A stretch of DNA of 27,691 bases from Bisporella sp. PMI_857. Its lineage: Eukaryota > Ascomycota > Leotiomycetes > Helotiales > Helotiaceae. The stretch's first letter is position 1, and each line of letters starts with the position of its first letter. The stretch spans positions 1-27,691 of the forward strand of contig JAJSPD010000192.1 in assembly GCA_021307315.1 (NCBI GenBank), in the 5' to 3' direction. A program made the translations under genes and the position numbers. Positions 9,485-17,832 of this stretch are shown in pieces. Under the pieces are notes generated by a model. It had not been told where the DNA came from and searched no databases. It saw only the letters and a list, made by a program, of their open reading frames with translations.

Positions 9485-10252
9485 GCTGCTCCGAGGATTG
9501 ACTGTTCTACTTCTTGTTCTGTAAGATTCGGGAATGGCAGCGAAGTTTTAGGGACGGCGGAGGCTGTAAGTGGGATGTCGCCTGCTTCTGCGGCGTTTTG
9601 TAAAAGGTTTCGCGCCAGGACGTTGTCACGGCCCTGGCCCTGTCTCGCTTAGAGCTTGGCCCTGACACCACAGGGCTCGCTTACGCTGGCCCCTGGCCAG
9701 CCTCCTGTATATAAAGCACTGCTTTCCTTCCCTTCTTCTGTCTATAGCTTGTTCTCTTAGTTATAACAATTGACAGTCGTTCATACCTTTGAGTCCCTCT
9801 ACCTGAGATCTACGGATCGGGATCCCTGTTCGCCTCGAGTTGTTACAGATGTCTCTTTTGGCCGCTAACGAAGTTGCGGGAGGGTCTTGCGGGCGTAGCG
9901 GGTCTTTCAGAGGAGGGGAGCGAAACGAGCCTGTTGACTTATGCCATTTTGCAATGGTAAAAACGTCTTTGCTTGTAGCTGCGTCGTCGAGCTTTTTCTT
10001 GAAAAACGACGCTTTTGCTTGCCGGGTTGCTTTCTGTAGCACTTTCTTGGCTTCGCTTGCTGCAAACCCGTGTTGTCCTCTACTTGCAGCGCGGTAAGCT
10101 TGTACCGCAAGGGTGCAGGCTTTGTCCCACCATGGCTGTCCACTATTATGCGGTAATGCTCGTTTAGCTGAGCCTTGGTAAGCGTTGTGTATTGCTTCGA
10201 CAATGTTCCTCCTCCTGGGAGAATCGCGAATGAGGGAAAATAGATCAATCAA
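9485..10252 (-). mobile_element. LINE ORF2 fragment (between endonuclease and reverse transcriptase), split by a solo LTR
   Basis: On the minus strand 10252 to 9848 encodes NIVEAIHNAYQGSAKRALPH, GQPWWDKACTLAVQAYRAA and LAAKRD, the linker between endonuclease and reverse transcriptase in Tad1-like LINEs. The reading continues beyond the LTR at 9623 to about 9485 as VLARNLLQNAAEAGDIP and SLPFPNLTEQEVEQSILGAA, just before the reverse transcriptase core. Deleting the LTR and one 5-bp duplication rejoins KRD with (V/I)LARN in frame. Upstream of 10252 there is a TGAT microsatellite and an in-frame stop; beyond about 10300 no similarity can be seen. At the left it is joined abruptly to the PIF1-like fragment. 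Confidence 0.75.
9624..9847 (+). mobile_element. Solo LTR, family A, inside the LINE fragment
   Basis: A 224-bp unit begins TGTCACGGCC and ends GTTGTTACA (TG...CA). It is flanked by GACGT (9619-9623) and GATGT (9848-9852), a 5-bp target duplication with one difference. A TATATAAAGCAC promoter-like box lies near 9710-9722. A longer, inverted copy is at 17145-17432. No internal retrotransposon sequence remains, so it arose by LTR-LTR recombination. Confidence 0.88.
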
Positions 10253-11178
10253 TCAATCAATAAGCCAGGTCCTCGCATCCTCAATTTTAGCGTGGGCGAC
10301 ACGTCAAGTCGAAACCACGACTTCTCTAACACATTTCGACCGACCTCCTTGCATTCGTCCGGAAAACATCTCGGAGCAAGAGGTCATACTTCTTTATCAG
10401 CCCCATCCCACTCTGTGATATCTTGCTCCAAACCCACGCATCCAGACCCATGATCTGGCTGTTTCATCTGGCGGTTTGCCATTTTTCATCGGAAGAATAC
10501 GTTGTCCGCAGAGCCGTTGGCATGGGACTGCTGTCGTAAGAAGAATATCTATCTATAGAGGTTGTTCAGCCGCAGAGCTTTACCTCATCTCCTGACGGCT
10601 ATGGCTATTTTTATCATTCTCCTCTAATCACACGTGCGGTTTGATACGCTCGTATTTTTAAGTAGCTATGCCGGAACCGCTATATCTAAGAAAAGGGATC
10701 TTTATCATAATAAGTTCTTGGGCTCGAACGATCATTCCAGCTTTGCTAATCCGTTCCACGCGATAGCGCTTGACTCTATCGACTCATTATTAACAATGGG
10801 ATCGGCGATCATTTAGAAAGGGAAGGAGTGGAAGGTCTCTCCAATCGAAACCCTCGCACTAGCCGATTGTGAGACAAGATTGGTTCCATTTAACCCACAT
10901 TCTCACAGAGAGATCCGTCAGATGAGTCAAGGGTATCAGTGAGCAGTTGTCCGATTTTAGAGTGCAGGGGTCGTCAGCTGGTTTCAGGGCGTCGTCATGC
11001 GAAGCGCAACGACCCTCTATTGGCAGGCGCATGCGGGGGTTTACAGGGATTCCGCCCCTGAGAGATACTCCCTCTCCGCAGTACATTACAGTCAAGTAGA
11101 TAAAACGTAAGCTTTTCTGGAGATACGAACATCATGAATTAAGTCATTTCGCTGTCGCAGTGCTAAACGTCTCTCACG
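10253..11178. other. Gene-free stretch upstream of the membrane-protein gene
   Basis: It starts with an (AATC)n microsatellite at about 10244-10261. Two small open frames (10634-10816 plus, 10859-11095 minus) show no recognisable protein features and are not supported as genes. The last few hundred bases presumably hold the promoter of the gene at 11179; I see no clear promoter motif. Confidence 0.4.
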
Positions 11179-12564
11179 ATGTCAATATCTTTCGGGCTTT
11201 TTCTCCTAATCTTTGGTCTGTTCATCCCGGCGAGAACAGCTGTCGCTGCCAAAGAAGCCCGTCAAGGGTGGCAACAGGAACCCAATGATCGAGGGACAAT
11301 CAGTCTCGTCTGGAGTTGCCTTACAACCTTATTTATCTGCGTCTGGGCTGCACTTCACAACAATGTCCCTTCCAAAAATGACAGCTCTGCTAAGAACTTC
11401 TCCCGAAAACTCAAGTGGACATTCGTCTCGATCATTGCACCTGAAATGATCACAGCGGGGGCATTTTTGCAGTGGCGCTCCGCTCGGCAGTTTGCTCAAC
11501 ATATGAAGGCAGCAGGATTTATACAATATACGCAGACCCATGGATTCTTTGCAAACATGGGGGGAGTCATTGTCTATCGGGACTGCCCCAAAACAGAGGC
11601 CGGCTTTTTTTGCGACTGTTACGCTGGCCCGGTTGATGCTGATGGACTTTATAATCTGGTGAACCACGGTCGATTGTTGAAACATGACGATTTGAGCACG
11701 AATAGTATCAACGATAAGAGCAAAGCCGATTGTTTTGTTAAGGCAGTTGCTTGTTTCCAGGCTTTGTGGCAAGGGATGCAATGTATCGGGAGAACGGCAC
11801 AAGGTCTGCCGTTGTCAGCATTGGAATTGGCCACCATGGCTTATGTAGTTTGTGCACTAGCAAACTATATCTTTTGGTGGAACAAGCCTCTGGACGTTAT
11901 GGTACCGACAGCTATTTTTCTAGAATGTGGGGAATTCCGTAGCCAAGCAGATCTTTTCAATCAAGCCCGAGCCTTTGCACCTAGCACCCTTGGGGCCAAA
12001 GCGATGTTCGAGCGGCCGCAAAATGAGAGTGATGTCAGTAGGCGAGGACGTGTAGCCAACGACAGCTGTGGGGGTCACATGAGGATGGAAACTGTAGTCT
12101 TTCCGGTAGTAGTCTTCTGTCTCGTCTTCGGTGGCATCCACTGTGCGGCATGGAACTTCAGCTTCCCTTCGCAGACGGAGCAAACGCTGTGGCATATTGC
12201 CTCCCTAGTCTCAACATTTGGCATACCAGTTAGCTGCGTACTCGAGGGCTGTTTTGAATGGTTCGGCCTAACCCACCTCTATAGCGAAGAATTCCCCCGT
12301 CTGCAACACAGAACTGGCAAATCCAGCCCTCGATCGGGAGGCAAAGCGGGCTGGCTCGATATCTGCGCCAACTGCGCGACCTGGCTACCATACTCTGCCG
12401 CAAGGATTTATCTCGTGGTCGAAGTATTCGTTAGCCTTCGCTCACTCCCCGAAGGCACATATGATGTCGTGGACTGGACGAAATTCCTCCCACATTTCGC
12501 ATGGTATGTTAAGATCTTCTTCATTGAGGAACGTGATAGATACCAACCATCAGAGCTGATTTAG
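11179..12564 (+). CDS. Polytopic membrane protein of unknown function, 461 aa, with N-terminal signal sequence
   Basis: An intact, intronless gene. The first about 24 residues form a hydrophobic signal (FGLFLLIFGLFIPARTAVAA). Hydrophobic segments suited to span a membrane lie near residues 41-60 (ISLVWSCLTTLFICVWAAL), 81-99, 212-233 (LATMAYVVCALANYIFWW), 303-324, 337-355 and 407-421. Between the second and third is a cysteine-bearing region (RDCPKTEAGFFCDCY), and residues 266-302 are probably exposed. The pattern RGTISLVWSCL ... TFVSIIAPEM ... NYIFWWNKPLDV resembles a lineage-expanded family of fungal proteins that I know only as uncharacterised membrane proteins; no enzyme or transporter signature is visible. 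The start is the first ATG and gives a clean signal sequence. No operon-like partner exists; both flanks are gene-poor. I have no basis for a function. Confidence 0.88.
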   Translation: MSISFGLFLLIFGLFIPARTAVAAKEARQGWQQEPNDRGTISLVWSCLTTLFICVWAALHNNVPSKNDSSAKNFSRKLKWTFVSIIAPEMITAGAFLQWRSARQFAQHMKAAGFIQYTQTHGFFANMGGVIVYRDCPKTEAGFFCDCYAGPVDADGLYNLVNHGRLLKHDDLSTNSINDKSKADCFVKAVACFQALWQGMQCIGRTAQGLPLSALELATMAYVVCALANYIFWWNKPLDVMVPTAIFLECGEFRSQADLFNQARAFAPSTLGAKAMFERPQNESDVSRRGRVANDSCGGHMRMETVVFPVVVFCLVFGGIHCAAWNFSFPSQTEQTLWHIASLVSTFGIPVSCVLEGCFEWFGLTHLYSEEFPRLQHRTGKSSPRSGGKAGWLDICANCATWLPYSAARIYLVVEVFVSLRSLPEGTYDVVDWTKFLPHFAWYVKIFFIEERDRYQPSELI

Positions 12565-13031
12565 GTCATTAAGATTCTTGAACGTCAACCGGCATCTCCA
12601 ATCTCTACACAACGGCCGACCAGACACGCTGGACTTGACCGAACTATAAGAAAATATGAGCCTGAAAAAACGGTGTGCTTGAAAAATGATGAGCTTAACG
12701 GGACAGCGGAAAGCTTGGCAATACCAACCTGGTAGCCCAGTCAGTATCTGCGAAATCTCTCAGAATGGCGATCCTACCCCCTACAAAGAGGTCAATAGAT
12801 CTGAGACATTTCTCTGCCTAGGAATTCTGAGGCTGTTCGAATCTGTGGATGAAGAAAAGAGCGAAAGTGTCCCAGAAGGTGGCTTCGTGTCAGAGGAACG
12901 GGGTCCATCACTCTCAGGCTCAAATGAACTATCCTTAACCTTCTCTTTGCCCTTTTTCTTCTGTCGCTTTTTAGTCTCCTTTTCGGCAGCTGCCACTGCA
13001 TCACATAACTCTTGTGTAGAAACATGGAAAT
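12565..13031. other. Non-coding or decayed stretch with a Lys/Glu-rich open frame
   Basis: The minus-strand frame at 12781-13056 encodes a low-complexity Lys/Glu-rich stretch (AAAEKETKKRQKKKGKEKVK) with no recognisable domain. Such tails occur at the C-terminus of some pogo-type transposases, so it may be a transposon remnant, but the evidence is weak. Its upstream end runs into the solo LTR at 13032. Confidence 0.35.
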
Positions 13032-13245
13032 TATTAAAATAGAAGAAGAGAGTCACGGGCCTTCAGAGAGTATAGGGCAAAAGAGTCAATTGCTGAAGGT
13101 TATAGAACAACTGCAGGAGAGAATCCCTCTACTTATAGAGGTGTGATACTCACATGTCATCACTGATGCTTACTGTTGCCTACTGGTGCCTATACTGGTG
13201 CCTACAATAAACTAGGTATAGTCCTTAGACCTAACCTGTTCAATA
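13032..13245. mobile_element. Solo LTR, family B (older copy)
   Basis: This aligns along its whole length with the LTR at 25431-25662: AATAGAAGAAGAG...CACGGGCCTTCAGAGAG, CCCTCTACTTATAGAGG, GATACTCACATGTCATCA, a short array of TG(T/G)TGCCTAC-like words, and CTTAGACCTAACCTGTTCAA. The ends are TATTAAAATAG and TTCAATA where the other copy has TGTTCAAATAG and TTCAACA, so the TG...CA ends have mutated. No target duplication can be recognised. Confidence 0.75.
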
Positions 13246-14007
13246 CGTCTGCCGCGTTTCCGCGGGGCTCCGATAAAAAGGTGAAAACTCTGTCTACGCC
13301 CCAGATCTGTCCTGTCTGCCCGGTACAGTCATTGCTACTCAGGCCATTAACAGCGTAGAATTAATGACGAGCTTGCTTGCAAGGCAAGGGACCGAACAGT
13401 CGGATGGTTTTTGTACCTATTTCGCTGGCAGAATCCTCTGTTCTGAAAAGGCCATGTCAGCCACCCAGTGTAGCCAGTAGTGTGTACGCCGTAATTACTG
13501 CGGTAATTTGATGCCTTATTACCACTGCAGTACAGATTCGTCCCACAAATACGCACTGAATAGTAACGTCCGTCCCTGCGTCCCGAGACTAGGGATGATA
13601 AAATACCGTATCTCATGGAAGCTATACCGTATATATACGATTGTATCGATACATGGCTTGAAGCTATACGGTATATATACCAAAACACGTGATGTGCCAA
13701 GGCGCTAATTTAGATTAAAATTTCAAATTGATTGGTCAGAATAAGCGAGGTTCATTAGCCAGACAGAATAGGAACAGAACCACCAGAGATTGGTAACTGT
13801 TGGCTACTTATCACATAACGTGCCTGTACAGCTTCGTCCAGCTTCGGAAGCTATACCGTATATATTCCGGTATGGTATCGTATCGTATCGCTTCGTATAT
13901 ATACCGATTGCAACCCTACCCGAGACGCACCCTGTCACGAGACGAATCTATAGTTTTGGAATCACATATTTTTTCTTAGTAAGTCTACGAAGTTGTTATT
14001 AATATAT
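13246..14007. repeat. AT-rich repeat stretch with GAAGCTATACCGTATATAT words
   Basis: No gene. The word GAAGCTATAC(C/G)GTATATAT occurs at 13619-13641, 13660-13680 and 13847-13870, and many TATACCG/CGGTATA words lie around 13860-13910. This looks like the decayed core of a short repeat family or a self-complementary promoter-like repeat. It ends at the MULE target duplication TTAATATAT (13999-14007). Confidence 0.5.
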
Positions 14008-14193
14008 CGGCAAATATCTAGGATACCACCGAAAAGTGCCCATATTTCTCGGATACCACCACTTTATTTGGAGGCTTTCTCAACATACCACTTTTTTAAA
14101 ACAGTGGTATATGAGATAGCTTCCAAAAAAATAGTGGTTGTTGGTATCACTCTCTGTGATACCTTCTTCGTATTGATGACTTGCAATAGCTTA

Positions 14194-14369
14194 AGTCGGT
14201 TACCCACGGGGCACGTAGCACCGCGATCTCAGCGCAGTGCTATATATGCTCGTTGTAGGTGGTTGACTTGTTCTTGATTGTTCTAAGTTACGTCCTACGA
14301 GCGAGAACTTAAATACATTCAGGTGGTGGCCTGTGCGTCATGGAACGTTCACATGACTTTATACCAACA
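14194..14369. repeat. Possible degenerate LTR related to that at 14929
   Basis: Several words match the LTR at 14929-15110 in order: GTCGG near the start, CACGTAGCA, TTCTAAG(T/C)TACG(T/G)CCTA, TGGAACG, and a CCAACA end. The terminal TG is lost and no target duplication is visible. It lies in the left subterminal region of the MULE. Confidence 0.4.
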
Positions 14370-14569
14370 GTGGTATTTCAGAAATATCTCAAATACCATC
14401 ATTTTTTTGGTGTATATCTGAAATACCATCATTTTGTCAGCAGATATCTAGTATACCACTGTTTTGCTGCCAAGATACTAAAATAAAGTACCACATGACC
14501 CACAAACTATTGAATTCAAATAATTATTTCTTTGAAATCGTTCTTTTTTATTGTGTATTCGACAACAAT

Positions 14570-16774
14570 ATGGCTCTTTCTGTAGGCTCTACTTTTCCTG
14601 ATATTTCGTCAGCAAAAAAAGCTATTAAAATCTTTATTGCAGATGCTTCTGAATCATGGAAAGCTACTCATTCAGATAAAAAACGCTTCAATATTGTGTG
14701 CCGTACGCCGAAGCTGTGCAACTTCAAAATTAGAGCGTGTGATTCCAAAAAAAAGGGGTAGTCATTACTCACTTAGAACCTCATACTTGCTCTCCTGCGA
14801 GTCACTTTAAGGCCTTGAATACGAATAGCTTGGAGTATTTAATACCTCATCACCGTGCCTCGATTGTTGATAATTGTGGGATTACGCCAAAGCAAATTCA
14901 GTCGACTGAACGTCTTCAGTATTATAACTGTCGGAATACCTACCACGTAGCAAAAGGCGTAGTAGCTGTGACTACGCTCTTGCTGGTGTGGTTTTGATAT
15001 TCGTTGATTCTTCTAAGCTACGGCCTATCGCCAGGTAGCTATATAGATAGTAGGAGACCCACAATCCTCGCGATATGGAACGCGTGAAACTATGTACATG
15101 CATTCCAACAATAACAATATCCCGTACCTTCAAGCGTACCGTGTAAAGCAAGCTGTTCTCGAAGAGTTGTATGGTGATGAAACTGAATCTTTTGCGCTGT
15201 TTCCTAGCTATATCGAAAGATTTAAAGAAGCCGATAAGAACAATTACGCTGTACTTGAAACTCGGGCTGACGGCGTATTCCAAGCAGCTTTTTTTGCTCC
15301 AGGCCCTCTTCGTTCAGCCGCAAAACGTCTTCGTCAGTTTTTTGCTATCGACGGAACTCATACAAAATCGCGGTATCGTATGGTATTATTGATTTGCTGT
15401 GGTATCGACGCAAACGACAAAGTAGTCCCTTTAGCCTGGGCATTAGTACCTATTGAAGATCAGCGTTGGTGGAGCTGGTTTTTGCGTCATTTAAAGCTTG
15501 CTTTCCCAGTAACTTTACAAGCTCAGCATACTTTTATTTCTGATCGCGAGAAAGGTATGGCGAACGCTGTGGCAGAGGAGTATCCCGCAGCAATTCATCT
15601 TCACTGTTGTCAGCATATTGCAGATAACGTACAGCAAAGATTTGGCAATAAAGTAAGGCCATTATTCTGGAGAGCCTGTAACGCAAAAACAAAGCAATTG
15701 TTCAAAGCCGAAATGATGAAAATGAAAGAAGTCAATAAAGCTGCGTTCGATTACCTTTGCGATATCGACAAAAAGCTATGGACTAGAGCGTATTCTAAAT
15801 ATCCTCGGTTTGGCCATAATACTTCTAATATTGTTGAATCTCTAAATTCGGTTTGGAACAATTATCGACATATGCCTCCTCTTCAATTACTAGACGGTAT
15901 TTATTTGTCAGTAACTGAAACGTGGTTTAAAAGGCGTTCAGCAATTAGCAAGTCAAATCACCTTGCCGATGTACCTATGGCCAGATTCAAAGATCGCTTT
16001 CATGCTTCTCGTCGATATCGAGTATTTCCTTCGAATGAGACTATTGCGCAAGTCGAAGAGCCTACAACAAGTCGTAAATGGGTGGTCAATATCAATCAAA
16101 AACAATGCGACTGTGCAGATTTCTATGAGTATCAATCGCCTTGTTCTCACGCAATTACAGCTGCAAGAGTTCTGCAAATTGATTCAGCCGATTTATTTGA
16201 TAGCTACTTTACTACAGCGATTTACAAGTTGACTTACCGCCATACAGTTATGCCAGTTTCAATCGAAAACCTTCTTCGCGATAATTCAATTAAACCACCG
16301 ATATTGCGTAAAGCAACTGGCCGACCTCGGACAAAACGCGTACGCAAAGGTCAATGGAGCAAGAAACAAACACGCTGTGGGAATTGCCTTGATTGGGGCC
16401 ATAATCGTCGTCGATGTACCAACCAGCCTGTTTCAAGCGGACGTTGAGAACGAGCTTACGAATGGCTACAATCAGATTCTGAAGGAGAAGAGGAAGAGGA
16501 AGAGGAGGAGGAGGAGGATGAGGATGAGGATGACGAGAATATTGAGGATGATGAGGAAGAATTGGAAGCTCAACGCCTTGATCAAGAGCTGGGAATACAA
16601 ATAGAAGCTGTCGATATTATGTTGGAGCTGCGTAATAGCGACGACGACGACGAAGACGACGACAACGACGAGCTTTCAGACGTTGATAGCGATATTTTCG
16701 ATCAGGAACCTATTGAGCCTACCCCACCTGAATTACGATTTTCTACAAGGTCAGGAAAAGCGTATGGAATATAA
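14570..16774 (+). pseudogene. MULE transposase, interrupted by a solo LTR, a frameshift and one stop
   Basis: The ATG at 14570 opens an N-terminal Mutator DNA-binding region (ALSVGSTFPDISSAKKAIK). In the A8G4 run at 14747-14758 a base is missing, giving a stop at 14759-14761; the frame resumes at 14758 as VVITHLEPHTC. At 14929-15110 an LTR splits RLQYYN from NIPYLQAYRVKQ; removing it plus one ATAAC copy restores the frame exactly. The MULE core follows with DDE residues in FFAIDGTHT, FISDREKGMANAV and NTSNIVESLNSVW, plus the CCQH motif. A SWIM zinc finger (CDCADFYEYQSPCSHA) and a zinc knuckle (CGNCLDWGHNRRRC) come next. A TGA at 16445-16447 is followed in the same frame by a Glu/Asp-rich tail to the stop at 16774. 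The enzyme moved the element in the past; this copy is now inactive. Confidence 0.9.
14929..15110. mobile_element. Solo LTR, family C, inside the MULE transposase gene
   Basis: The 182-bp unit starts TGTCGGAAT and ends ATTCCAACA, a near-perfect terminal inverted pair with TG...CA ends. It is flanked by ATAAC on both sides (14924-14928 and 15111-15115). Deleting it with one duplication gives an uninterrupted transposase frame, which confirms the boundaries. Confidence 0.92.
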
Positions 16775-16830
16775 ATTGATTTGTGGAATTAGAGCAATAA
16801 AAGTACATTGGTTTTAGGCCTATATTCTAT

Positions 16831-16917
16831 CTACAGCGTGCCCACAGCGTGCCTACAGCGTGTCTACAGCGTGTCTACAGCGTGTCTACAGCGTACCTAC
16901 AGCGTGCCCACAGCGAG
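16831..16917. repeat. 11-bp minisatellite (CTACAGCGTGT)
   Basis: About eight units of C(T/C)ACAGCGTG(T/C) lie between the transposase stop and the right inverted end of the MULE. Small differences between units suggest expansion by slippage. No coding role is likely. Confidence 0.9.
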
Positions 16918-17071
16918 TGTTGGAGGCTTTCTGAAATACCACCAGTTATTTGGAAGCTTTCTCAAATACCATCAAAAGTGGTATCTGAGAAAGCCTCCAA
17001 ATAAAGTGGTGGTATCCGAGAAATATGGGCACTTTTTGGTGGTATCCCAGATATTTGCTGTTAATATATTA

Positions 17072-17134
17072 CAGTGAAACCTGGTTATATCGGAATGCTC
17101 CGTGCCACCCCAGCATTCCGATATATAGAGGTTT
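17072..17134. repeat. Fold-back with a pogo/Tigger-like CAGTGAAACC end
   Basis: Two 23-bp arms, 17077-17099 and 17112-17134, are inverted copies (shared TATATCGGAATGCT and AAACCT) around a 12-bp loop. The left arm begins CAGTGAAACCT, a terminus typical of pogo/Tigger-class elements. It probably represents the collapsed ends of a small DNA transposon. It lies directly beside the right target duplication of the MULE. Confidence 0.6.
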
Positions 17135-17144
17135 CCGGTATAGC

Positions 17145-17432
17145 TGTAACAACTCAAGCTGAACAGGGATCTCGATCCGTAGATCTAGGTAGAAGGACTC
17201 AGAGGTGTGAACAACTATCAATTGTTATAACTAAGAGAACAAGCTACAGGCAGAAGAAGGAAAGGAGAGTAGTGCTTTATATACAAGAGGCTGGCCAGGG
17301 GCCAGTGTAAGCGAGCCCTGTAGGGTCAGTCGCCAAGCCCTGGGATGCCGAGCCCCGTAGCAACAGGGGCCAAGCTCTACCGAGCTTTGCGGTGTCTGGC
17401 GCCAAGCTCGAGATAGGGCCAGGGCCGTGACA
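17145..17432 (-). mobile_element. Solo LTR, family A, inverted and longer copy
   Basis: Read on the minus strand it starts TGTCACGGCCCTGG and ends GTTGTTACA, and it carries the TATATAAAGCAC box, as in 9624-9847. It is 64 bp longer because the region with GAGCTTGGC and AGGGCTCG words is present in extra, diverged copies (17320-17410). Flanking 5-mers (ATAGC, CGGCG) do not match, so the target duplication has been lost or the insertion rearranged. Confidence 0.8.
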
Positions 17433-17776
17433 CGGCGTATCCGTATCCGCCCCCTATTATTGATCTCTATTCTTATGGTACCACTCAAAACAGTCATTCG
17501 TATTACAAAGAGGAACCTGACATGTTTTACAGCAAAAGGTTGTCCCTCGAGAACGTTTGTTTTCCCTCGAATTGCTTGATATTTCACCTAATAATTAGTC
17601 TGAGAAAAAGTCAATATCTGCAAGCCACAAACTATACAAACCAGTCTCGATTCCACCTGCAAATGATGGCATTCCAGATATACAGCGCGAAACGGGTCAT
17701 ATTCTGGAATACCATCATTTTGCAGGTGTATATCAGAAATAATACAGGAAAATGGTAGTATATGAGATATTTGCCG
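17433..17776. repeat. Remnant of a second MULE-type element with an internal hairpin
   Basis: The segment ends GAGATATTTGCCG at 17776, matching the right terminus of the MULE (AGATATTTGCTG). Inside, 17654-17681 and about 17700-17728 form an inverted repeat (CACCTGCAAA-TGATGG(C/T)ATTCCAGA). The words AATACCATCATTTT and GTGTATATC(A/T)GAAAT are also found in the left subterminal region of the MULE. It is probably a non-autonomous relative; a left end is not seen. Confidence 0.55.
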
Positions 17777-17832
17777 TAAATCTAAACCCCAAAACTTAGT
17801 CGCGCCATTTTCCTGCTGACCTCTACAATCAA

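Larger units (their letters stand above)
14008..17060 (+). mobile_element. Mutator-like (MULE) DNA transposon, complete ends, 9-bp target duplication
   Basis: The 3053-bp element starts CGGCAAATATCTAGG and ends CCCAGATATTTGCTG. It is flanked on both sides by TTAATATAT (13999-14007 and 17061-17069), a 9-bp duplication, the standard for Mutator elements. Inverted ends of about 87 bp (14008-14094 and 16974-17060) share GATACCACC, AAGTGCCCATATTTCTCGG and CCACTTTATTTGGAGGCTTT. Inside are subterminal GATACCA/AAATACCATCATTTT words (14370-14480 and 16925-16975), the transposase, and at least one nested solo LTR. Confidence 0.93.

Noticed and set aside
10859..11095. Small minus-strand gene of 78 codons
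   Set aside because: No start context, domain or homology-like pattern; it is probably random.
11329..11802. 157-residue minus-strand frame opposite the membrane-protein gene
   Set aside because: Antisense shadow with no recognisable features; the plus-strand frame has a signal sequence and membrane spans.
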